Source: Chitinophagales bacterium (GTDB taxonomy: Bacteria; Bacteroidota; Bacteroidia; Chitinophagales; BACL12). Taken from it: 64,000 nt of DNA. Both the position numbers and the translations under genes were made by a program. The number at the start of each line of letters is the position of its first letter. Within the stretch, counting starts at the first letter, position 1. The notes under the pieces were generated by a model, which saw nothing but the letters and a program-made list of their open reading frames with translations, ran no database searches and was not told the DNA's origin. The stretch is taken from NCBI GenBank assembly GCA_020636645.1, contig JACJXO010000003.1:434001-498000 (forward strand). The letters are read 5' to 3'. Below are positions 59,154 through 64,000 of this stretch, one piece after another.

Positions 59154-60293
59154 CTAGTCTATTATGAACTCTTTGGTACCAGTCCGGCCATGCTGATACA
59201 CTGTCAGGTAGTATCGTCCGCTGGCCAGGTGAGAGATGTTGATCGATGAACTGTTGGAGACCTTCCATACCTCTTGCCCAGCGGCTGATCGAATCACGAT
59301 GATAAAGGGTGCTGAGGCATCAGGGAGCGCCACCTGAAGCACATCTTTAGCCGGGTTTGGATACAGCGCCCAGGAAATATTGTTACCTGATTCTTCGGCA
59401 TAGGTAGCAGGCTCTCTGTATCGCATATAGACAGCATATACACCTGCTTCGTTCTTCTGGTGGTAATACAGTCTTTGTTTATCGTTTGACAAGGTAGCAG
59501 CTTCCGGAAAAAACCCGTAGTTGGAATACAACACGGCAGGTTCACTAAAGGCATCAGCCACAGTACTCCGCACTGCAACACAGATCTCTGTATCAAAACC
59601 GGTTTTCAGCAACCTTGTGAAATAGAGCTCCAGTCCGTCGCCGGACACCTGCGGGGCATACACCAGATAAGCCGTGTCATTTACATTTTCCAGTATGGCA
59701 TCGCTGTAGGCGGTCTTGTCAAAAGTACTGTCATTGACCTTTTGAGCGATTCCCAGCATGGCTTCACAGGGCACCCCCACACATTCGGTATAGGTAGGGC
59801 CGAAATACCCGTTGCTGTAAAAGAGCAGGTCTCCGCCGGGATCAATGGCAGCATCCATGATGATCCAGCCGGGAGTCAGGACATTGCATGTACCATACAC
59901 CGGCGAAATATCCGCTACATTGCCCGACAAGTAATTGCCGGTATAAAGGTTGGGGATACTGCGCAGCGAAACCCAGAAGAAGTGCCCGTCACTATCCAAA
60001 GACGCAACCGCATCCAGGTGCCCGGGTGCAGGATCATAGGTACCATTCACCAAACCACCGAATGTAAAAGTGGTATCATTCACCCTTTCAGCCTGGTACA
60101 GATTGGTATTGCCACCGGCATTAAGCGAGTTAAAGAACAGGGTATTACCGTCAGGCGACAGGAAAGGTTCCATGGCATCAAACGTCAGACCGGCAACAGT
60201 GACCGGGATCTCAGGACCGTAGGTCGGGTAGCTTTGAGAAAAAGCCAACCCTTTCACGGCCACCAGGAAGAAGAAAAACGCTACTGATCTCAT
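59154..60293 (-). CDS. Exported PD40-like protein with T9SS type A sorting domain
   Basis: 379 aa from ATG 60293, which opens a signal peptide (RSVAFFFFLVAVKGLAFSQ); an ATG 25 codons upstream gives a poor N-terminus. WD40-like/PD40 strands (FLSPDGNTLFFNS, SGDGLELYFTR, SNDKQRLYYHQK) form a probable beta-propeller. The last ~75 residues are a type A C-terminal sorting domain (LYPNPAKDVLQVALPD...ISHLASGRYYLTVY). Secreted through T9SS and likely surface-bound. Substrate not known. Confidence 0.85.
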   Translation of the reverse strand: MRSVAFFFFLVAVKGLAFSQSYPTYGPEIPVTVAGLTFDAMEPFLSPDGNTLFFNSLNAGGNTNLYQAERVNDTTFTFGGLVNGTYDPAPGHLDAVASLDSDGHFFWVSLRSIPNLYTGNYLSGNVADISPVYGTCNVLTPGWIIMDAAIDPGGDLLFYSNGYFGPTYTECVGVPCEAMLGIAQKVNDSTFDKTAYSDAILENVNDTAYLVYAPQVSGDGLELYFTRLLKTGFDTEICVAVRSTVADAFSEPAVLYSNYGFFPEAATLSNDKQRLYYHQKNEAGVYAVYMRYREPATYAEESGNNISWALYPNPAKDVLQVALPDASAPFIIVIRSAAGQEVWKVSNSSSINISHLASGRYYLTVYQHGRTGTKEFIID

Positions 60294-60386
60294 TGGTCTG
60301 AACTGTTTAAATAAAGGGCTTAGGCTCCTTTGTCCTGCAGATTTTATGCCATTGACTCTGATATTCATTGCCGGCTGCAGGCTTTC

Positions 60387-61442
60387 TTATTCATTTGTTG
60401 CTATTTCGGTCAGGATCTCCCCATCATACTTCCATATACCATATTTGCCACCAAACCAGATGTTATCTTCCTGATCGCCAATAATGAACAATACATCTGA
60501 AAAAGTCTTCCCCTCATAGTTAAACTCAGAGAACTGCTGACCATCAAATACACATACATTTCCCAAACCTGTACCCAGCCAGATGGTTCCTTCCCGGTCT
60601 TCAAATATTGCACGTATGCGTTTATTGCAGAGTCCGTCTTCCACATAGTAGCTTTTGAATGATGTACCATCATACATGGTCAACCCGCTGTTTCTGTTTC
60701 CATTGAATCCTATCCAAATGTTTCCTGATCTGTCGCAATAGATGGTACGCACCTGGTTATCTGTCAGGCCGTCTTCCATTAAAAAATGTCTGAATTCAGT
60801 GCCGTCATAGCATGTCACTCCGCCATAGGTCATAGACGCAAACCACAAATACCCGTTGTTATCTTTTTCGATATAAGGTATCCAGTTATGGTAGAGGCTG
60901 TCTTCCTGTTTTCTTCCGGTTTCAGCTAAAAATGATCTGAATTCTTTTCCATCATACCTATATGCTCCGCCACCGGCTGTGCCGATCCACAGGTTACCCA
61001 AATCATCAGCAGCTAAAGAATGCACCGCATTGGGGCTAATGGTTGGATAGACCTGGTCCAGCCAGACACCAGATGTATCTCTGAATGGAAGCGGAATTTG
61101 TTCCAACTCTGTTCGGTCATACTTCGTCAAACCGTTCTGGGTTCCAAACCAGAGGTTATTATGGTGATCTGATATAACAGAAAAGACCTGATCACTACTT
61201 AAACCGTCTTTTACGGTATAATGCATAAATGACTCACCATCCAGATGAAATACACCACCACCGTTGCTGCAGAACCACATGGTTCCATCCAGATCAGCAT
61301 AAGCATTTGAAAATCCATTCTGAGGAAGCGGCAGTTTGCCTGTTAGCGGTAAAAGTTCTTCCGAAACTGACCGCTTCCCACCATCATCCAGCCCACCGCA
61401 GGAAAACAATACCGAGATCCACATCCATACTGCCACATTCAT
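60387..61442 (-). CDS. Two-component-regulator-type propeller lipoprotein
   Basis: 351 aa from ATG 61442. Possible lipobox LFSC (near residue 15). At least seven Reg_prop-like repeats (NNLWFGTQNGLTKYD, GNLWIGTAGGGAYRYDG, GNIWIGFNGNRNSG, GTIWLGTGLGNV). In hybrid two-component proteins these repeats sense extracellular ligands, but here no kinase or response domain follows, so it is a stand-alone propeller. Confidence 0.82.
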   Translation of the reverse strand: MNVAVWMWISVLFSCGGLDDGGKRSVSEELLPLTGKLPLPQNGFSNAYADLDGTMWFCSNGGGVFHLDGESFMHYTVKDGLSSDQVFSVISDHHNNLWFGTQNGLTKYDRTELEQIPLPFRDTSGVWLDQVYPTISPNAVHSLAADDLGNLWIGTAGGGAYRYDGKEFRSFLAETGRKQEDSLYHNWIPYIEKDNNGYLWFASMTYGGVTCYDGTEFRHFLMEDGLTDNQVRTIYCDRSGNIWIGFNGNRNSGLTMYDGTSFKSYYVEDGLCNKRIRAIFEDREGTIWLGTGLGNVCVFDGQQFSEFNYEGKTFSDVLFIIGDQEDNIWFGGKYGIWKYDGEILTEIATNE

Positions 61443-61488
61443 ACTTTCTCTTATCTTGCTTCTGATCAAGATTTGCTATTTAGGGATT

Positions 61489-61618
61489 GGTAACGTTTTG
61501 CGTGTTGCCGCAGTGGGCGATTTCGGAGTACTTCACTGTCAACCAGCACAAAAGTTTGATAGGAGCATTCAACTTCAATTTTGCACATCACCGCCAATTG
61601 AGGCAAAACGTTGTTACC
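61489..61618 (-). repeat. Imperfect palindromic element C after the HD-GHKL gene
   Basis: GGTAACGTTTTGC (61489-61501) pairs with GCAAAACGTTGTTACC (61603-61618), with a 3-nt bulge, around a ~100-nt loop. On the minus strand it begins 8 bp after the gene's stop and ends in GCAAAACGTTACC, sharing the AAACGTTA core with element A. The interior (CGTGTTGCCGCAGTGGGCG) has no coding potential. Confidence 0.65.
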
Positions 61619-61625
61619 TGCCGTT

Positions 61626-64000
61626 TTACTTTTCAAAGTCAGTTCGTTGCTTATAAAATGTCGTGATAAAATTCTGTAGGGTTGCCTTTTCGTCTGTACC
61701 CAATGTCAATACGTTTGAAGCACCAACATGAATTGCTTTGCCAATCATGTAGTTTATTAAGTCTTTTGCTTTAGGGTCAACATTGTTCCTTGAAATGTCG
61801 GGAATAAATTTTCGTGAATTTATGTTGGCTATAATAAAGTTTGTTTCAAAGATGGAAGCTGAAATAGGTATTATGAAACGAAAATCTTTAATAAGCACAC
61901 TTCGCATAAAAAGTTCATTTCTTTTTTCGGGTGTCCGCCACCAATAAAGACTGCTGTCACGGTCTGCTTTGTCAAAAGGCAAATACAAATCATTCTTTCT
62001 CCCCTCAAAGAGAGTAATAGTTTTTACAAATGCCTTTGTAGTGCAGGATTCTGAATGTCCAATTTCTTCTAATTCTTCAAAACCGAGCTTGTCAAAAATG
62101 CCTCCGTTCCTTTTTATTGTTTCATCAAAAAGGGAACTTTGATAATCTTTTGGAACGATGACAGAAATCCATGTTAGTTCCCTATTCATTTTTTCAATTA
62201 CTTCATCAACGTCATTGTTTGTAAATTTCATTCCGCTAATAAAGTCGTCCTCAGATTGTGATTCTACCAACGGAATTGAAAGATATTTTATCTCCTTTCC
62301 GTTAATATAGTCGTCAATATTGAGTGTAGAAAAATCATCTACTTCTAAAAATCCTTCATCGTCATTGTATCTGTAAAGAGTCCCTGGAAAATCAATTTCT
62401 TCGAACCTTTTAATAAAGTTGCTTTTGTTCTTTATCAAAGCGTAACCTTGAATGTCTTTGAGGTAATCTTGTAGTTCAATTTTAACAAGCCCATTGTCAA
62501 GAGGCGTTGATAGAATAATTGGGTTATTAATTTTAAAAATTTCTTCTGCAGATTTGTCTATCAGTTCAAAGTCAATACTGTCAGTAAGAAAGTAACTGTT
62601 TAAAAAGGCTTTAACACTTTGTGGCTTGTTGTCGAAAACCTCAATAAAGTTTGTGTAGTTCAGAATTACTTCCGTTCCTTCAAAAACTACATCTTCTGTT
62701 TCTGTCAATGATGTCCATTCGTTTCCCTTTTCAAGTTCAATTAGGTATTTATGTTTTGATTTGTAATGTCTGGTTAAAACTTTCACTTCATCGGATAGCA
62801 TAAAACACGAAAGAAAACCAATTCCAAAATTTCCGATTGGTTTGTAGTCCAAATCTTTTAGCAAAAAGTCCGTTGAGTTGTAATACGAAACACCAATGTT
62901 TAAGAAATGCTTCTTGATGATGTCCATTGACATGCCTGTGCCGTTATCCTTGATGATAGCCAAATTTCTCTCTTGGTCTAATATGACTTTTATTTTGGGT
63001 TGATAAGCATCCTGGCCAAACTCTTTTTTTTGGTCTTCGGTTTCTTGGCGAATCCTACAAGAGTCGAGTGAATTTTGAATGAGTTCTCTAAGTCCTAATG
63101 ATTTACTGCCATAAATTTTTTCCCCCATGAGCAAAGAACTAATGGCTCTGAACTCCAAAGTCATTTTGTAATCTGAAAAAGTGTAACCTTCTGTTTGAAT
63201 ATTGACTTCGGGATTAGTGTCATAAACCAAACTATATTGGGCTGGCATACCATTAACTAATACGGTAGCATTAGCTAATTCATTTTTTACCCAGCCAATA
63301 TAGACAAGGATTTTTCGGTGTATGCTTGCGTTAGTTGCTTTACCATGAAAGACAACTTTTTTCTGCTGTGTTTTTTCGTTGATGACTATTTTCTCATTGT
63401 TGGAAATTACGAAATGTTGTTTCCATTCTTCATCGCTAATTCCTTTTGGAGAAATCAATTTGTATAGATTGTACGGCGTTCTGTTTCCGTCAATGTCAAG
63501 AATGTCAGCCAAACGAAGTATAGCGGCAATGAACTGCGGATTAAATGAATAGTCGCCCCTAACTTCCTTAGTTCTCAAGTTGGCCTTTATCCAGTCGTAA
63601 TCTTCAGTGTGGGATTCGCAGATTAAAGCAAGTTCTTTAGTAAAATCAAGTGAAGTCAGTTTGGGTATTACTAATTTGTCTTTTAAATTTTCTCGGATAT
63701 ATCTACCCGATAAAGAAGCATGGATTCTCCTTACATATTCCTGCAATGCCAATACTTCATTGCCTCCCATGATTTTTTTCATGGCTGAAAACTTTACTTC
63801 ACAGAAGGGAAATGAATCTGCCTTGATAGAATTTATATCGTCCTCGCTTACCGCCATTCCGATGTCGTGAAGAAGAGCAGAATAAACCATTAAAGTAATT
63901 TCAAGTTCGTTTAGCTTGGTGATGTCGCCAACCAACTTGCTCATATACTCCATAATCCTGAAAGAATGTCCCGTATTGTGAAGCGTATATTGTGGGAAAA
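61626..64000 (-). CDS. HD domain + HSP90-like (GHKL) ATPase protein, 5' truncated
   Basis: At least 790 residues; the frame is open to the right edge, and the residues before the ATG at 63953 (FPQYTLHNTGHSFRI) continue the HD domain, so the real start lies outside. The HD-type region has HNTGHS, then YSALLHDIGMAVSEDD. From about residue 270 of the visible part there is a GHKL ATPase: ELIQNSLDSCRI (N box), IIKDNGTGMS (G1) and IGNFGIGFLSCF (G2). The C-terminal ~350 residues are unfamiliar. HD plus HSP90-like ATPase is not a housekeeping pairing; GHKL fusions of this kind occur among predicted conflict systems. AT-rich, followed by element C. Confidence 0.8.
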   Translation of the reverse strand, partial: FPQYTLHNTGHSFRIMEYMSKLVGDITKLNELEITLMVYSALLHDIGMAVSEDDINSIKADSFPFCEVKFSAMKKIMGGNEVLALQEYVRRIHASLSGRYIRENLKDKLVIPKLTSLDFTKELALICESHTEDYDWIKANLRTKEVRGDYSFNPQFIAAILRLADILDIDGNRTPYNLYKLISPKGISDEEWKQHFVISNNEKIVINEKTQQKKVVFHGKATNASIHRKILVYIGWVKNELANATVLVNGMPAQYSLVYDTNPEVNIQTEGYTFSDYKMTLEFRAISSLLMGEKIYGSKSLGLRELIQNSLDSCRIRQETEDQKKEFGQDAYQPKIKVILDQERNLAIIKDNGTGMSMDIIKKHFLNIGVSYYNSTDFLLKDLDYKPIGNFGIGFLSCFMLSDEVKVLTRHYKSKHKYLIELEKGNEWTSLTETEDVVFEGTEVILNYTNFIEVFDNKPQSVKAFLNSYFLTDSIDFELIDKSAEEIFKINNPIILSTPLDNGLVKIELQDYLKDIQGYALIKNKSNFIKRFEEIDFPGTLYRYNDDEGFLEVDDFSTLNIDDYINGKEIKYLSIPLVESQSEDDFISGMKFTNNDVDEVIEKMNRELTWISVIVPKDYQSSLFDETIKRNGGIFDKLGFEELEEIGHSESCTTKAFVKTITLFEGRKNDLYLPFDKADRDSSLYWWRTPEKRNELFMRSVLIKDFRFIIPISASIFETNFIIANINSRKFIPDISRNNVDPKAKDLINYMIGKAIHVGASNVLTLGTDEKATLQNFITTFYKQRTDFEK

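Noticed and set aside
1..64000. CRISPR array, rRNA genes or replication origin
   Set aside because: No regularly spaced identical repeats with unique spacers, no rRNA-like sequence and no DnaA-box cluster were seen.

Overview
The window reads as chromosome of a Bacteroidota bacterium, most likely from the Saprospiria/Chitinophagia side of the phylum. The support is a PorP/SprF family type IX secretion (T9SS) protein beside a giant PKD-repeat protein with a gliding-type C-terminal domain, a second T9SS-sorted protein, Bacteroidota-style promoters (TAnnTTTG) upstream of both tRNA genes and several CDSs, weak Shine-Dalgarno sequences, and many ATGA start/stop overlaps. Most of the DNA looks close to half G+C. 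Three stretches are visibly AT-rich (about 13.1-17.85 kb, 56.4-57.7 kb and 61.5-64 kb) and hold defence-like or mobile genes.

Layout. 0-9.7 kb: housekeeping genes: truncated clpX, an O6-alkylguanine-DNA methyltransferase, an RlpA-like protein, biotin carboxylase, the ccmB-ccmC-ccmD cytochrome c maturation operon, glutamate dehydrogenase, ribD, and a coupled pair of unknown genes. 9.7-13.0 kb: a large FG-GAP/ASPIC exported protein. 13.0-17.85 kb: tRNA-Asp, then an AT-rich cassette with a PLD-type restriction nuclease, an XRE controller whose palindromic operator overlaps its own start codon, an N6-adenine methyltransferase, and a HARE-HTH/DNA-glycosylase fusion. Imperfect ~120-130 bp palindromes separate the cassette genes. 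17.85-23.5 kb: conserved unknowns, a lipocalin with an in-frame stop, an SPFH lipoprotein, a methyltransferase and a GC-rich inverted repeat. 23.5-27.8 kb: an SbtA-type bicarbonate transporter in a probable operon with isocitrate dehydrogenase and two small genes, divergent from a LysR regulator with two palindromes in the shared promoter. 27.8-36 kb: EEP hydrolase, prmC, tRNA-His, a Tat-exported superoxide dismutase, CopA, a flippase and a membrane protein. 36-41.4 kb: PorP/SprF and the PKD giant.

41.6-47.2 kb: a tightly packed operon of an NlpC/P60 peptidase, NAD(P)HX repair enzyme, sirtuin, ADP-ribose-type Nudix hydrolase and an octaheme cytochrome with TPRs. Three of these concern NAD repair, NAD consumption and ADP-ribose clearance. 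47.2-56.4 kb: secreted peptidases and hydrolases around a run of small single-domain proteins (DUF1801, AHSA1, VOC, GNAT, two RibD_C-type reductases, YdeI-like), plus a candidate two-hairpin small RNA at 50.5 kb. 56.4-64 kb: a Fic protein with a Gln in place of the motif His and a direct-repeat operator, further exported proteins, and at the right edge a truncated HD + HSP90-like (GHKL) ATPase followed by another palindromic element.

The most unusual material is the AT-rich cassette set: restriction-modification with a C-box-like operator, the HARE-glycosylase fusion, the HD-GHKL protein and the related palindromes that follow these genes. All assignments come from reading the sequence; no database search was run.
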